Source of the DNA: an uncultured Traorella sp.
Lineage (GTDB): Bacteria; Bacillota_I; Bacilli_A; Erysipelotrichales; Erysipelotrichaceae
Direction of reading: 5' to 3'
Length of the DNA: 41,475 nt
Assembly: GCA_944324265.1 (NCBI GenBank)
Contig: CALUVS010000020.1
Span: forward strand, 1 to 41,475
Both the position numbers and the translations under genes were made by a program. Below are positions 19,018 through 28,546 of the stretch, piece after piece (the first letter of the stretch is position 1; each line of letters begins with the position of its first letter). Under the pieces are notes generated by a model. The model was not told the DNA's origin, did no database searches, and was given only the letters and a program-made list of their open reading frames with translations.

Positions 19018-19482
19018 ATGATCAATAAAGTTGTATTGGTTGGTAGAATTACCAAAGATCCTGAATTAAGAAAAACACAATCAGGTATTTCAACAGTAAG
19101 ATTTACCATTGCATGCAATCGCCGTTTTGCCAGAGAAGGTCAGCAGCAAGCCGATTTTATCAGCTGTGTTGCTTGGCGTCAAAGTGCAGACTTTATGGCT
19201 AACTATGTTAAAAAAGGTGCTTTGCTTGGAGTAGAAGGCAGCATTCAGACAGGAAGCTATACAGACAGTACAGGAAGAACGGTTTATACAACAGATGTCG
19301 TTTGCGACAATGTTCAGATTCTTGAACAAAAACGTGATGCTCAGCCAGCTTATCAATCCAATTATCAAAGTCAGCCGGCACAGAATATGTCAGGTTATCA
19401 GCCAGATAATGAATCTAGCGGATATGAAGCTGATTTTGGCGGAGACATGCTGGACATCGCAAGTGATGATTTACCATTTTAG
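19018..19482 (+). CDS. ssb: Single-stranded DNA-binding protein
   Basis: 154-residue OB-fold protein coating single-stranded DNA during replication, repair and recombination. The N-terminal fold spans about residues 1-105 (MINKVVLVGRITKDPELR; FISCVAWRQSADF). A Gln/Ser/Tyr-rich flexible tail ends in the acidic DDLPF tip that binds partner proteins. It starts 11 bases after rpsF, in the conserved place between rpsF and rpsR. Confidence 0.97.
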   Translation: MINKVVLVGRITKDPELRKTQSGISTVRFTIACNRRFAREGQQQADFISCVAWRQSADFMANYVKKGALLGVEGSIQTGSYTDSTGRTVYTTDVVCDNVQILEQKRDAQPAYQSNYQSQPAQNMSGYQPDNESSGYEADFGGDMLDIASDDLPF

Positions 19483-19500
19483 GTAGGAAGGAGAGAGATT

Positions 19501-19731
19501 ATGGCATTCAAAAAACAGCGTACAGGACGCAAGAAAGTTTGTTATTTTACTAAAAACAAAATCGAAACTATTGATTACAAAGATACAGAATTGTTAAAGC
19601 GTTTCATTTCTGCGAATGGAAAAATTATTCCTAGACGTGTAACTGGTACTAGTGCTAAATACCAGCGTATGTTAGCAACTGCTATCAAACGTGCTCGTCA
19701 GATGGCTTTATTACCATACGTAGCAGACTAG
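19501..19731 (+). CDS. rpsR: 30S ribosomal protein S18
   Basis: 76-residue small-subunit protein. It has the S18 motifs [13 protein letters not shown] and [17 protein letters not shown] and a basic tail. An early Cys (VCYFTKNK) remains, but the CxxC pair of some zinc-type S18 proteins is not present. GGAAGGAGAG precedes the ATG. Confidence 0.97.
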   Translation: MAFKKQRTGRKKVCYFTKNKIETIDYKDTELLKRFISANGKIIPRRVTGTSAKYQRMLATAIKRARQMALLPYVAD

Positions 19732-19742
19732 TGAATTGTTTA

Positions 19743-19764
19743 CCTCCATCTCAGATGGAGGTTT
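19743..19764 (+). terminator. Hairpin between rpsR and the yybS-like gene
   Basis: CCTCCATC-TCA-GATGGAGG (19743-19761) followed by TTTTCTTTT. Strong stem with an interrupted T-run, so a terminator or partial attenuator that lowers expression of downstream genes relative to the ribosomal protein genes. Confidence 0.75.
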
Positions 19765-19782
19765 TCTTTTAGGAGAGTACCT

Positions 19783-20706
19783 ATGAAAAAGAGTAAGACA
19801 CAAAAAATAACGGAAGGCGCAATGATGGTGGCACTGATTGGAGTGTGCCTATTTTTTAATCGTCAGACAGCCGGTATTTTTGAAGTAGATTTTTATTGGC
19901 TGCTGTCGCTGCCGATATTAGTGTATACAGTCAGAACTGATTTAAAATATGGTGTTATTGTATTTACCTGCAGTATGCTTTTAAGCTTGATGATTTCTAC
20001 ACCTCAGACGATGTTTTATATGTTTTCGGCCGGCTTGATTGGCGTACTCTATGGCTATGGCGTACAGAAACATTGGAATAATCGTAAATTGCTGGGGATG
20101 ACAATTCTGCTGACGTTTCTTTCCCTTTTGATTTCTATGTATATCATGGCAGGATTCTTCGGCTTTGATGTAGCTGCTACCCGCAATGAATTGCTGGGAA
20201 TGATGGAAGGCATGCTTGGTTTTCTTGAAAAATTGCATTTGACTTTGGTGCTTCCGGTATCATTGCATCTGTTTGTATATTGCTTGGATATTCTCATGTT
20301 TATGATCATTGCTGTCCTGCAAAGTCTTTGTACGCACTTAGTTGCTGTGCTTGTTCTGCATAAGCTGAAGATCAAAACAGCGGAAGTAAAGCCCTTGAAA
20401 GATTTCATGCTGCCAAGGTTTTTAGGGTTTCTGACCTTGCTTTTATGGGCCTTGGTTTCATGGGCCGATCTCACATCATTCAGTGAAAATATTCAATTTG
20501 CGATAGTACTTTTGTTTATGTGCAACTTTATCCTGTCGCTGACTTATGGTATGATAATAGTTAGAGAACTGAGGCGCAGATTTAAATGGTGTTGGATTTT
20601 ATATATCCCGCTTTTCTGGAATCTGGTCACAATGCTGGGAGCATGTGATTCATTGCTTCAGGGAAAGATAAGGAAGGTATGCTATGGACAAACTGGAAAA
20701 TTTTAA
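19783..20706 (+). CDS. DUF2232 membrane protein (YybS-like)
   Basis: 307-residue polytopic membrane protein with about eight hydrophobic segments, N-terminus KITEGAMMVALIGVCLFFNRQ and long runs such as LLGMTILLTFLSLLISMYIMA. Position between rpsR and gdpP and size match YybS/DUF2232 of Bacillota, which resembles ECF transporter S components; the substrate is unknown. AGGAGAG lies 7 bases before ATG 19783. The 3' end overlaps gdpP by 23 bases, suggesting translational coupling. Confidence 0.82.
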   Translation: MKKSKTQKITEGAMMVALIGVCLFFNRQTAGIFEVDFYWLLSLPILVYTVRTDLKYGVIVFTCSMLLSLMISTPQTMFYMFSAGLIGVLYGYGVQKHWNNRKLLGMTILLTFLSLLISMYIMAGFFGFDVAATRNELLGMMEGMLGFLEKLHLTLVLPVSLHLFVYCLDILMFMIIAVLQSLCTHLVAVLVLHKLKIKTAEVKPLKDFMLPRFLGFLTLLLWALVSWADLTSFSENIQFAIVLLFMCNFILSLTYGMIIVRELRRRFKWCWILYIPLFWNLVTMLGACDSLLQGKIRKVCYGQTGKF

Positions 20707-22663
20707 GTTTCAGATAAGCGTTCTTGTTTTCTGTGAGTTCATAATTATAGGTTTATTATGGATCTTGGGAGCGGGCTTTGATTTGTTGATTGCGTTGGCC
20801 TGTGCGATTATCTATAATTCATTTTTAGTTATTTGGACAATGATCCGTTATGATCAAGAAAAAAAGAAGCGGGATATTAATTTAGCACATATATTAGGGA
20901 ATGATGCAAAGGATGCTTTGCTTGTCGGTGAGGTAGGAATCATTGTTTATGATGAAACTTACAGTGTGACATGGTTCAATGATTTTTTAGCTGACCGCGG
21001 TTTTGATTACATGGGGAAAAAACTGACACAATGGAGTGCTCAGCTGAATGGATTGTTTGTGGATGATGTGGATGAAATGACCATTCAGGATGGCGATTAT
21101 ACCTACGAGGTGATCCGCAAAGAGGATTCTCAGGTATTGTATGTCAAAGATGTGACAGAGCTGACGAAATTGCAGAAAACTTATAAAAATGAAAGAACAG
21201 TGTTAGGGATCATTCAGTTAGATAATTATCAGGAAGCCAGTCAGTATGAAGATGAAACGACGACTGCACAGATGAATGTAGCTTTGCGTCAGCCAATCAT
21301 GGAATGGGCGAAAGCACAGGGAATTGTCATGCGACGTGTGCGCAATGATCGTTTCTATATGGTACTGAATGAAGAAATCTTTGCGAATATTTTGAAAGAT
21401 AAATTTTCAATATGCAATACAATTCGTTCCAACGCGCAGGAAATCGGTGTTTCAGTAACTGCTTCTATGGCCTTTGCCAGAGGCGGCAAGAGCTTGGCCG
21501 ATATGGATAATACAGTAGTAGAATTGCTGGAATTAACTCAGAATCGCGGCGGGGATCAGATTGCAGTGAAACTAGGCGATCAGGATGTCGTTTATTATGG
21601 CGGCAATACCGAAGCTCAGGAAAGAAGATCTCGTGTTCGTGTCCGTGTCATGGCCAAAGCAATCAAAGAAGCAGTGGAAGAAGCTGAAAAAGTCTTTATT
21701 GTCGGACATAAGACAATGGATTTTGACTGTATGGGAGCGAACCTTGGTGTCAGCCGATTATGTGCGGCTCATGGACGTGAGGCTTATATTGTCAGTGAAA
21801 GCGGCGGTATCGAAGAACAGTGTCAGGAAGCCATGCATACATTGGCAGCTTCTTTTGAAGGGCGTCATCATTTCATTACCGATGAACAAGCCAGCAAGAT
21901 GATCACAGAAAAAGATTTGGTCATTGCTGTGGATTTCCATAATCCAAATCATTGCAATGCTCCAATGACGCTGCAGGCAGCTGAAAAGGTTATTGTGATT
22001 GACCATCATCGAAGAAGTGAAGCCTTTATTGATAATCCGCTTTTGGTTTATGTGGAAACAAGTGCTTCCAGTGTCTGTGAATTAGTGACAGAATTTTTTG
22101 CTTATTCCAGTACAAAATTGGATATTAACAGTGCAGAAGCAACTATCATGTATTTGGGTATTTTGATTGATTCTAATCGCTTTAAAGCACGAACCGGTAC
22201 AAGAACCTTTGAAGCAGCTGCAGTGCTGAGAAGATTAGGTGTTGAACCAAATGAAGCTGAAAATTTATTGAAGGAAGAATATCAGGAATTTGAAGCGAAG
22301 GCAGCTATTATGAAGGATGCTTATCTGGTCAATGACAATATGATCATTGCCGCAGTCTTTGATAAGCGTGTCACACGTACACAGATGAGTCAGGTAGCGG
22401 ATTACTTCCTGACAATCCGCAATATTGAAGCCAGCTTTGTTATTGCAGAGATTGCTGAAGGAACAGTTGCAGTATCTGCAAGAAGCAAAGGTGTTGTTAA
22501 TGTACAGCTGATCATGGAGGAACTTGGCGGCGGCGGACACTTTACAGGTGCAGCCTGCCAGCGTGAAAATACAACGGTAGAAGCCATTAAAGAAGAGTTG
22601 GAAAATGCCATTGTGAAAATAAATGAAAAGGAGAATGAAGATGCAAGTAATATTACTGAGTGA
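20684..22663 (+). CDS. gdpP: Cyclic-di-AMP phosphodiesterase GdpP
   Basis: Membrane-bound enzyme that degrades the second messenger c-di-AMP to pApA, affecting potassium/osmotic balance and wall stress. The 659-residue protein has two N-terminal membrane helices (about residues 8-55), a degenerate PAS domain (about 75-165), a degenerate GGDEF domain (about 170-300) and a C-terminal DHH/DHHA1 module. Catalytic metal sites are visible: [11 protein letters not shown], an AVDFHNP aspartate, DHH at 440-442, and the [10 protein letters not shown] motif near the end. Placement upstream of rplI and dnaC is that of yybT. Start ATG 20684 has AAGGAAGG upstream. Confidence 0.94.
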   Translation: MDKLENFKFQISVLVFCEFIIIGLLWILGAGFDLLIALACAIIYNSFLVIWTMIRYDQEKKKRDINLAHILGNDAKDALLVGEVGIIVYDETYSVTWFNDFLADRGFDYMGKKLTQWSAQLNGLFVDDVDEMTIQDGDYTYEVIRKEDSQVLYVKDVTELTKLQKTYKNERTVLGIIQLDNYQEASQYEDETTTAQMNVALRQPIMEWAKAQGIVMRRVRNDRFYMVLNEEIFANILKDKFSICNTIRSNAQEIGVSVTASMAFARGGKSLADMDNTVVELLELTQNRGGDQIAVKLGDQDVVYYGGNTEAQERRSRVRVRVMAKAIKEAVEEAEKVFIVGHKTMDFDCMGANLGVSRLCAAHGREAYIVSESGGIEEQCQEAMHTLAASFEGRHHFITDEQASKMITEKDLVIAVDFHNPNHCNAPMTLQAAEKVIVIDHHRRSEAFIDNPLLVYVETSASSVCELVTEFFAYSSTKLDINSAEATIMYLGILIDSNRFKARTGTRTFEAAAVLRRLGVEPNEAENLLKEEYQEFEAKAAIMKDAYLVNDNMIIAAVFDKRVTRTQMSQVADYFLTIRNIEASFVIAEIAEGTVAVSARSKGVVNVQLIMEELGGGGHFTGAACQRENTTVEAIKEELENAIVKINEKENEDASNITE

Positions 22664-23090
22664 TGTTAAAAAAGTTGGTAAAAAAGGAGAACTTGTTGAT
22701 GTGAGTGACGGCTATGCCAGAAACTTTTTGATCAAACAGAAATTAGCCGTGCCTGCAACAGAAAGAAGCCGTGAAATATTGGCAATCCAGCAGCACGATA
22801 AAGAATTGGAAGAAGCTGCTTTAAAAGCAAAGGCTGAAGAAGTCAAAGCACAGCTGGAAAAGATTACTTTGGAATTCAAAGTAAAAACAGGTGAAGGCGG
22901 ACGTGTCTTTGGTTCTGTCAGTACGAAGCAGATTTGTGAAGAATTGCAGAAAAAGCACAGCATTACCGTAGATAAACGTAAATTCTTAGATACTGAAAGT
23001 ATTCAGTCATTAGGATTTACTTATGTTAAAGTAGATCTATACCGCAATCAGGTGATTGGAAATATTAAAGTACATGTAAGTGAAGCATAG
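22641..23090 (+). CDS. rplI: 50S ribosomal protein L9
   Basis: 149-residue large-subunit protein. The N-terminal domain [17 protein letters not shown], with [11 protein letters not shown], and the long central helix followed by the C-terminal domain ([15 protein letters not shown]) are typical. Three in-frame ATGs exist (22623, 22635, 22641); 22641 is chosen because AAAAGGAG ends 7 bases before it and homologs begin MxVILL. It overlaps the gdpP 3' end by 23 bases. Confidence 0.96.
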   Translation: MQVILLSDVKKVGKKGELVDVSDGYARNFLIKQKLAVPATERSREILAIQQHDKELEEAALKAKAEEVKAQLEKITLEFKVKTGEGGRVFGSVSTKQICEELQKKHSITVDKRKFLDTESIQSLGFTYVKVDLYRNQVIGNIKVHVSEA

Positions 23091-23102
23091 GAGGTGTGTG
23101 CC

Positions 23103-24446
23103 ATGGCAAGACAGCTGCCATTTTCGATGGAGGCAGAGCAGTCAATCTTAGGGGCTATGCTGATATATCCGAAAGTATTGGAGGATGTCAGAGATTTGGA
23201 TCTTTTAAAAGAAGATTTTTATACTGAAAGTCATCAGCGTATTTTTGATGCTATGATGAATTTGTATGACCATGGAAAGCCCATTGATTTGACTGGACTT
23301 ATCACACGTCTGAATGATACAGCCGAATTGAATCAGGTCGGCGGTGCAGATTATCTGGTAAAACTTGTCGATACAGCCGTCAGCAGTGCGAATGCAAAGC
23401 ATTACATTGATATGATCAAAAACAAAGCTCATCAGCGAAAGCTGATTGAGACAGCTGAAATGATCGTGCAGGATGGTTTTGACAGTGCTGCACAGCTGGA
23501 TGAAATTATGGATCGGGCGGAAAAGAAAATCTTGGAAGTTACGCGTTCTCGCCGAACAACTGATTTTCGCAGCAGCAAAGAAATTGTGCGGGAAGTGATG
23601 GAAAAAATCCAATTGCTTCGCTCCAGTGAAGACCGTGTGACCGGCATCAAGACCGGCTACAGCAAGCTGGATCGCATTACAAATGGATTTCAGCGCGGTG
23701 ATTTAATTATTTTAGCGGCACGTCCATCTGTCGGAAAGACAGCCTTTGCCTTGAATGTGGCATTGCAGAGTGCTCTGCGCAATCCCAATGCCATTGCGAT
23801 TTTTTCGCTGGAAATGCCGGCAGAGCAGCTGATGCGCCGTTTGCTTTCAGCCAAAAGTGAAATTGAAGGGGATAAGCTCAGAAGCGGATATCTGACCAAC
23901 AATGAAATGAATCGTCTGCATGAAACAGCCAATGAAATGAAAGAGACCAAAATTTTTATTGATGACAGTGCAACGGTCAAGATGGGAGATATTTTCTCGA
24001 AATGCCGAAAATTAAAAAGCGAACATGGATTGGATATGATTGTCATTGACTATCTGCAGCTGATTACCGGCAGCGGACGAAACAGCGGTGAAAATCGCCA
24101 GCAGGAAGTCAGTGAAATTTCACGTTCCTTAAAAGCATTGGCCAGAGAAATGGATGTTCCGGTTATTGCCTTATCTCAGTTATCACGTGGTGTAGAAACA
24201 CGTACCGATAAGCATCCTTTGCTTTCTGATTTGCGTGAATCAGGATCAATTGAACAGGATGCGGATATTGTTATGTTCTTATACCGTGAGAAATATCAAA
24301 AACACGATGAAGAAGGAGCAGAGCCTTCTTTGATTGAAGAAGTGGATGTGGATATTGCCAAGCACCGTAATGGGGCTACAGAGCGATTCCAGCTGGCATT
24401 TAATAAAAACTTTAATGCCTTCTATAACATAGATGAAAACAGTTAG
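23103..24446 (+). CDS. dnaC: Replicative DNA helicase (DnaB family)
   Basis: 447-residue hexameric helicase that unwinds DNA at the replication fork (named DnaC in Bacillus, DnaB elsewhere). The N-terminal domain starts QLPFSMEAEQSILGAML; Walker A is ARPSVGKTAF (about residue 205), Walker B MIVIDYLQLI, and the C-terminus has SDLRESGSIEQDAD and AKHRNG. ATG 23103 follows AGGAGGTG by 6 bases; in-frame GTG 23094 lies in that site. It follows rplI as in other Bacillota. No intein or insertion. Confidence 0.96.
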   Translation: MARQLPFSMEAEQSILGAMLIYPKVLEDVRDLDLLKEDFYTESHQRIFDAMMNLYDHGKPIDLTGLITRLNDTAELNQVGGADYLVKLVDTAVSSANAKHYIDMIKNKAHQRKLIETAEMIVQDGFDSAAQLDEIMDRAEKKILEVTRSRRTTDFRSSKEIVREVMEKIQLLRSSEDRVTGIKTGYSKLDRITNGFQRGDLIILAARPSVGKTAFALNVALQSALRNPNAIAIFSLEMPAEQLMRRLLSAKSEIEGDKLRSGYLTNNEMNRLHETANEMKETKIFIDDSATVKMGDIFSKCRKLKSEHGLDMIVIDYLQLITGSGRNSGENRQQEVSEISRSLKALAREMDVPVIALSQLSRGVETRTDKHPLLSDLRESGSIEQDADIVMFLYREKYQKHDEEGAEPSLIEEVDVDIAKHRNGATERFQLAFNKNFNAFYNIDENS

Positions 24447-24457
24447 GAGCTGATGGA

Positions 24458-25990
24458 ATGAAAAAACAGCTGTATTTAATTGCAGGACTTGCCTTTTTTG
24501 CGCTTGCCTTAGCCTTTATTTATCCGCAGAATTCAAGTGCTGTGGATTTCAATGCACAGACAAGCTTGGAAGTGGCAGAGAATGCAATCATACCGCAGAA
24601 AATTATCGCTACAAAAGATCAGGAAGAAAGTGTTCTGTCTATTTATTATCAGGATCGTCTGCTGGGAGTCATTCACGATCGTGAAGAATACGATGCTTTT
24701 TTGAATCGTATTTATGAAGAAAAATATGCCGAAGATTTCCCTGATTCTGCCGTTGGTCTGGGAGAAGATATTCATATCAGTGAAACACTTACTTATTTTG
24801 AAGTAGAGGATAAAGATGAGGAAATTTTTGCTTATATCGAAGAAAATAACCTGTTCTCAATTCTTGGATATAAATTTGAATTTTCAAACGGCAGTATTGC
24901 TTATGTAAAAAATCAAGAAGATTTTATTCGTGCACGCGAAGATTTTGTTATGAACTTTTTGGAAAATGATGGGGTGGATCCTGCAGAAACCTTAAATTTA
25001 TTGAATCGTGGGACACAGCCGACAACCTATTCTGATGATGGCTATATCGACATCAGTTATCATTATGAAGATACCGCTAAGGTTGCACGGGAATTTGTTC
25101 CTTTGAATCGAGTATTGAAAAGCTATGAAGAATGTATGGAATGGCTGTGTTTCGGTTATGACTATGAGCCTAAGACTTATATCGTACAGGAAGGCGACAT
25201 GGTACAAGGGGTTGCCTGGCTGAACAGTATTTCAGTAACCAATCTGATTTATGTCAATTATGATATCCTGCAGTCAGAAAATCAGCCCTTGCAGGTCGGA
25301 ATGGAATTAAATGTCACCCCGATTGATTCACCGCTGGAGATTGAGGTTGTCAAGGAACACGTCTTTGAACAGATTGCCTATCCGGAAGATACCTTGTATA
25401 AATATGATGATACACTTCAGGAAGGTATGCAACGTATAGAACAAGATTATAAAACCGGTACATATCGTGTCATGTATCGTGAAACATACGTCAATGGGGT
25501 TTTGGATGAAGAAAGAACAGAAGAAGTATCTCGTTTGATGATCGAAGAACCTCAGCAGCAAATCATTGTCATTGGTACCAAGGTTATTCCAAGTGTCGGT
25601 TCAGGAAGCTTCCGTTATCCAGTAGACAACGCCATCGTTACATGTGACTGGGGATGCTATGCCGGACATACGGCTGTCGACTTCCAGAACATGTATAACC
25701 GTTGGGGCAATGTCATTGCGGCTGACCGCGGAGTTGTCACAGAAGTAAGCTATGATCCTATCGGCGGCTGGTATGTGATCATCAATCACAACAATGGTTA
25801 CTACACCTACTATGGTCATATGAGCTCAAGAGCTTGGGTCAGTGTCGGTCAAATTGTTTCCAAAGGGGAGGCCATCGGTCCGATCGGTATGACCGGTGTC
25901 GCTACAGGTCCGCATGTGCACTTTGAAATTCGCTATGGTTCAGGAGCTTATGGCAACTCCATTTATCCATGGCCATATATGAACGGGTAG
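24458..25990 (+). CDS. Secreted M23 metallopeptidase with LysM-like and G5 domains
   Basis: 510-residue exported or membrane-anchored peptidoglycan hydrolase. After an N-terminal signal/anchor helix (about 5-25), a region of unknown fold is followed by a LysM-like segment (about 245-290, TYIVQEGDMVQGVAWLNS), a G5 domain (about 290-370, ending EEVSRLMIEEP) and a C-terminal M23 domain with complete zinc motifs HTAVD (404-408) and HVHFE (from 486). Such domains anchor the enzyme in the wall. It sits between dnaC and walJ, where other Bacillota carry purA and the walRK-yycHI genes. It starts 11 bases after dnaC and ends 4 bases before walJ, so all are co-transcribed. Confidence 0.9.
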   Translation: MKKQLYLIAGLAFFALALAFIYPQNSSAVDFNAQTSLEVAENAIIPQKIIATKDQEESVLSIYYQDRLLGVIHDREEYDAFLNRIYEEKYAEDFPDSAVGLGEDIHISETLTYFEVEDKDEEIFAYIEENNLFSILGYKFEFSNGSIAYVKNQEDFIRAREDFVMNFLENDGVDPAETLNLLNRGTQPTTYSDDGYIDISYHYEDTAKVAREFVPLNRVLKSYEECMEWLCFGYDYEPKTYIVQEGDMVQGVAWLNSISVTNLIYVNYDILQSENQPLQVGMELNVTPIDSPLEIEVVKEHVFEQIAYPEDTLYKYDDTLQEGMQRIEQDYKTGTYRVMYRETYVNGVLDEERTEEVSRLMIEEPQQQIIVIGTKVIPSVGSGSFRYPVDNAIVTCDWGCYAGHTAVDFQNMYNRWGNVIAADRGVVTEVSYDPIGGWYVIINHNNGYYTYYGHMSSRAWVSVGQIVSKGEAIGPIGMTGVATGPHVHFEIRYGSGAYGNSIYPWPYMNG

Positions 25991-25994
25991 AATT

Positions 25995-26729
25995 ATGCTT
26001 TTTACAGTATTAGCTTCAGGTTCCAAGGGAAATTGCTGTATTGTTGAGAGCAATGATACACGTCTTGTCATCGACTGCGGAACAACACAAAAATATCTGA
26101 AAGAACAGTTCAAGAATCAAGGCATTGAGTTGACATCACTCAATGCCTGTCTTGTGACGCATACACATACCGATCATATATCTGCCATTAAACTTTTCTC
26201 TCATCTGCCTGTTTATGCGGAAGAAAAGATTGAAGGCGTAAATCAAATCTTTATTCATGAAGATGAATGTTTTCAGATAGGTTCCATGCAAATTGAAACA
26301 ATACGTTTGTCTCATGATGTCAAATGCTTAGGATTTATTATAAGTGATGAAAAAGATAAACTTGTTTATGTTACAGATACCGGTTATTTCAAAGAAGCAC
26401 ATTATGATAAGATTCGCAATGCAGATTATTATATTTTTGAAAGCAATCATGATATTCCGATGCTTGTTCAAAGCAGAAGACCGGAATATGTCAAAAATCG
26501 TATTCGCAGTGCCAGCGGCCACTTGTGCAATGAAGACAGTGCTCATCATTTGATGAACTGCATTGGGGACAAAACCAAAGAAATCGTATTGGCACATTTA
26601 TCACAGGAAGCCAATACAGCAGAAATTGCTTTGAATGTATTGGGAAATATTTTATGTGAAACGGAATATCATCCGATTATCAAAGCAGCTCATCAGTTTG
26701 AATGTGTCAGCGGAGGAGAAGATGATTAA
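25995..26729 (+). CDS. walJ: Metallo-beta-lactamase-fold hydrolase WalJ/YycJ
   Basis: 244-residue metal-dependent hydrolase. The zinc signature THTHTDH (about residues 55-61), the N-terminal VLASGSKGNCCIVE and the later YVTDTGY and SGHLCNEDSA are the YycJ pattern. In Bacillus the gene belongs to the walRK operon, and the protein is linked to DNA repair and coordination of division with replication; it is predicted to be a 5'-3' exonuclease-like enzyme. The kinase and regulator genes are not in this window. The stop overlaps rlmH by 8 bases. Confidence 0.92.
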   Translation: MLFTVLASGSKGNCCIVESNDTRLVIDCGTTQKYLKEQFKNQGIELTSLNACLVTHTHTDHISAIKLFSHLPVYAEEKIEGVNQIFIHEDECFQIGSMQIETIRLSHDVKCLGFIISDEKDKLVYVTDTGYFKEAHYDKIRNADYYIFESNHDIPMLVQSRRPEYVKNRIRSASGHLCNEDSAHHLMNCIGDKTKEIVLAHLSQEANTAEIALNVLGNILCETEYHPIIKAAHQFECVSGGEDD

Positions 26730-27198
26730 AATTGTGGCAGTCGGAAAAATCAAAGAAAAAGCGATGCAGTCTTTGATTGATGAATATAAAAAGCGTTTAT
26801 CTGCATTTACTAAGCTGGAAATTATTGAGGTCAATGATGAAATGATTCCTGCCAACAATTCTGAAGCTCAGAATGAAGCTGCAAAGCAAGCGGAAGGGAA
26901 TCGCATCTTAGCTAAAATAAAAGATCAGGAATATGTGATCTTGCTTGATTTATGGGGAGAATCATTAAGCAGTGAAAAATTTGCGAAAAAAATGGCGGAT
27001 ATTCAAACCTATCATACTTCGCAGATTACTTTTGTGATCGGCGGTTCATTAGGTCTGAGCAAGGAAGTGATCCAGCGTGCAGATTTCCGATGGAAATTAT
27101 CGGATTGTACCTTTACGCATCAAATGTGCCGTTTGATTTTACTGGAACAGATTTATCGCAGCTACATGATTCAAAACAATATGCCATATCATAAATAG
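26722..27198 (+). CDS. rlmH: 23S rRNA pseudouridine-1915 N3-methyltransferase
   Basis: 158-residue SPOUT-class methyltransferase modifying 23S rRNA helix 69. It starts MIKIVAVGKIKEKA and has the SAM-binding knot FVIGGSLGLSKEV (about 104-116) and the C-terminal HQMCRLILLEQIYRSYMI followed by PYHK, the family terminus. ATG 26722 has CGGAGGAG upstream and lies within walJ; a much longer in-frame upstream reading is an artefact. Gene order walJ-rlmH is conserved in Bacillota. Confidence 0.96.
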   Translation: MIKIVAVGKIKEKAMQSLIDEYKKRLSAFTKLEIIEVNDEMIPANNSEAQNEAAKQAEGNRILAKIKDQEYVILLDLWGESLSSEKFAKKMADIQTYHTSQITFVIGGSLGLSKEVIQRADFRWKLSDCTFTHQMCRLILLEQIYRSYMIQNNMPYHK

Positions 27199-27221
27199 GG
27201 ACGAGAGCCATCTCGTCCTTT
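27199..27221. terminator. Terminator between convergent rlmH and ybjQ-family genes
   Basis: GGACGAGA-GCCA-TCTCGTCC (27199-27218) then TTTCGT. A strong stem placed between converging genes; the U-tail is better on the plus strand. Confidence 0.78.
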
Positions 27222-27225
27222 CGTA

Positions 27226-27543
27226 TTATTCTTCAATAAATTTTACTGCTGTGCCGTAAGCAATGATTTCTGCAGCTCCTGCCATCACTGCGCTGGAAGC
27301 ATAGCGCATACCGACAATTGCATCGGCTCCCATTGAAACAGCCTCTTCAATCATTCTCTCGGCCGCAATCCTTCTGGCTTCATTCATCATTTCGGTGTAA
27401 GCTTTTAATTCACCGCCGACAAGTGTTTTGAATGACTGCGAAATATCACGTCCGATGTTTTTGGACTGAATGGTACTGCCTTGTACTAAGCCTAAAGTTT
27501 CCAGTTTTTTTCCGCTGATGTATTCTGTTGTTACTAGTATCAT
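27226..27543 (-). CDS. YbjQ/DUF74 family putative heavy-metal-binding protein
   Basis: 105-residue cytoplasmic protein of the YbjQ (DUF74) family. MILVTTEYISGKK, the LGLVQGSTIQSKNIGRD region and GADAIVGMRYASSAVMAG are characteristic; the family forms pentamers and its metal-binding role is only inferred from folds. It is the only minus-strand gene in the window. The start is at 27543, 8 bases after GGAGG (27552-27556); a longer start at 27558 would overlap that site. It has its own promoter and does not fit the functions of its neighbours. Confidence 0.92.
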   Translation of the reverse strand: MILVTTEYISGKKLETLGLVQGSTIQSKNIGRDISQSFKTLVGGELKAYTEMMNEARRIAAERMIEEAVSMGADAIVGMRYASSAVMAGAAEIIAYGTAVKFIEE

Positions 27544-27566
27544 AATAGAGTCCTCCATTTACTTTT

Positions 27567-27595
27567 ATTATAAGGAAAATAATGATAATTGTATA
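27567..27595 (-). promoter_or_regulatory. Promoter of the ybjQ-family gene
   Basis: Minus strand: TATACA (27595-27590), 17-base spacer, TATAAT (27572-27567), leaving a short leader with GGAGG. Confidence 0.6.
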
Positions 27596-27606
27596 TATTA
27601 CCTGGG

Positions 27607-27634
27607 GAATAATTGACATATTGACACATATACT
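27607..27634 (+). promoter_or_regulatory. SigE-like promoter of spoIID
   Basis: GAATAAT (27607-27613), 13-base spacer, CATATACT (27627-27634). The -10 matches the mother-cell SigE consensus CATACANT at all fixed positions but one. In Bacillus subtilis spoIID is a SigE gene. A TTGACA at 27613 has no matching -10 at normal spacing. Confidence 0.55.
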
Positions 27635-27649
27635 TCATTGAGGTGTCTT

Positions 27650-28546
27650 ATGAAACTTAAACTGAAATTAATCGGTGTTTTTCTTTTTCTGTTGTTTATG
27701 ATTCAGCTGATGCCGCAATTTCTTCCGGTTCAGCTGATTATTCAAAATTCAGTGCGCTTATTTACGGAAGAAGAGAAGATTGTGTATTTAAGCCGCAATG
27801 GAATCGTTGAAGAAATTGAATTAGAAAAATATCTGATGGGAGTTGTTCCCAGTGAAATGCCGGTGACATTTGAATTAGAGGCACTGAAGGCACAGGCTGT
27901 GGCGGCTCGCAGCTTTGTTGTATCCCGCAATTATCAGGTTGATGATACGACTTCTTCTCAGGTGTATAAGGATGAAGAAACACTGCGCAGTCAATGGCAG
28001 GAAAATTATGAAGCTTACGCAGCAAAAATTCAAGAAGCTGTGCAGTCGACAAAAAATGAGATTCTTATGTATGATGAACAAATTGTCAATGCCACCTTTT
28101 TTTCCTCCAGCAATGGCAAAACCAATAATGCTCAGGATTATTGGGTCAGCGCTGTTCCATATCTTGTCAGCGTTGATTCGCCATGGGATCATCAGACAAA
28201 AGAAGATAATACCCGTAGTGCTTCATTCAATTGGAGTGAAGTTAATGCGTTATTGGGGGAAGTCAGTTTGATTGAAATTATGTCGTATTATGACAATGGC
28301 TATGTCAAAGAAGTATTGGTCAATGAAACCTATTACAGCGGAAGAGAAATTCGTGAAATGTTTCAGCTTTCCAGCAGTGCTTTTCAGATTGTTCAAAATG
28401 AAGAAGGTCTTGTCTTCGAAACTGTAGGCAGCGGACATGGCGTCGGCATGAGTCAATATGGGGCATTCGGCATGGCACTGGAAGGCTATAATTATCAGGA
28501 GATACTGAAACACTATTATCAAGGAGCAGAAATTGCTGGTTTGTGA
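27650..28546 (+). CDS. spoIID: Stage II sporulation protein D (peptidoglycan lytic enzyme)
   Basis: Membrane-anchored lytic transglycosylase of the engulfment machine; it cuts glycan strands as the mother cell membrane migrates round the forespore. The 298-residue protein has an N-terminal anchor helix (about 5-25), the SpoIID signature VVPSEMPVTFELEALKAQA with catalytic Glu in SEMP, and the C-terminal GHGVGMSQYGAFGMA. ATG 27650 follows GAGGTG. It lies directly before a spoIIQ-like gene, as in Bacillus and Clostridia, and has a SigE-like promoter. Confidence 0.95.
   Translation: MKLKLKLIGVFLFLLFMIQLMPQFLPVQLIIQNSVRLFTEEEKIVYLSRNGIVEEIELEKYLMGVVPSEMPVTFELEALKAQAVAARSFVVSRNYQVDDTTSSQVYKDEETLRSQWQENYEAYAAKIQEAVQSTKNEILMYDEQIVNATFFSSSNGKTNNAQDYWVSAVPYLVSVDSPWDHQTKEDNTRSASFNWSEVNALLGEVSLIEIMSYYDNGYVKEVLVNETYYSGREIREMFQLSSSAFQIVQNEEGLVFETVGSGHGVGMSQYGAFGMALEGYNYQEILKHYYQGAEIAGL

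Noticed and set aside
27613-27641. TTGACA at 27613 (and 27621) considered as a SigA -35 for spoIID
   Set aside because: The hexamer 17 bases downstream is CATTGA, a poor -10, and transcription would start almost at the ATG. The SigE reading fits better.
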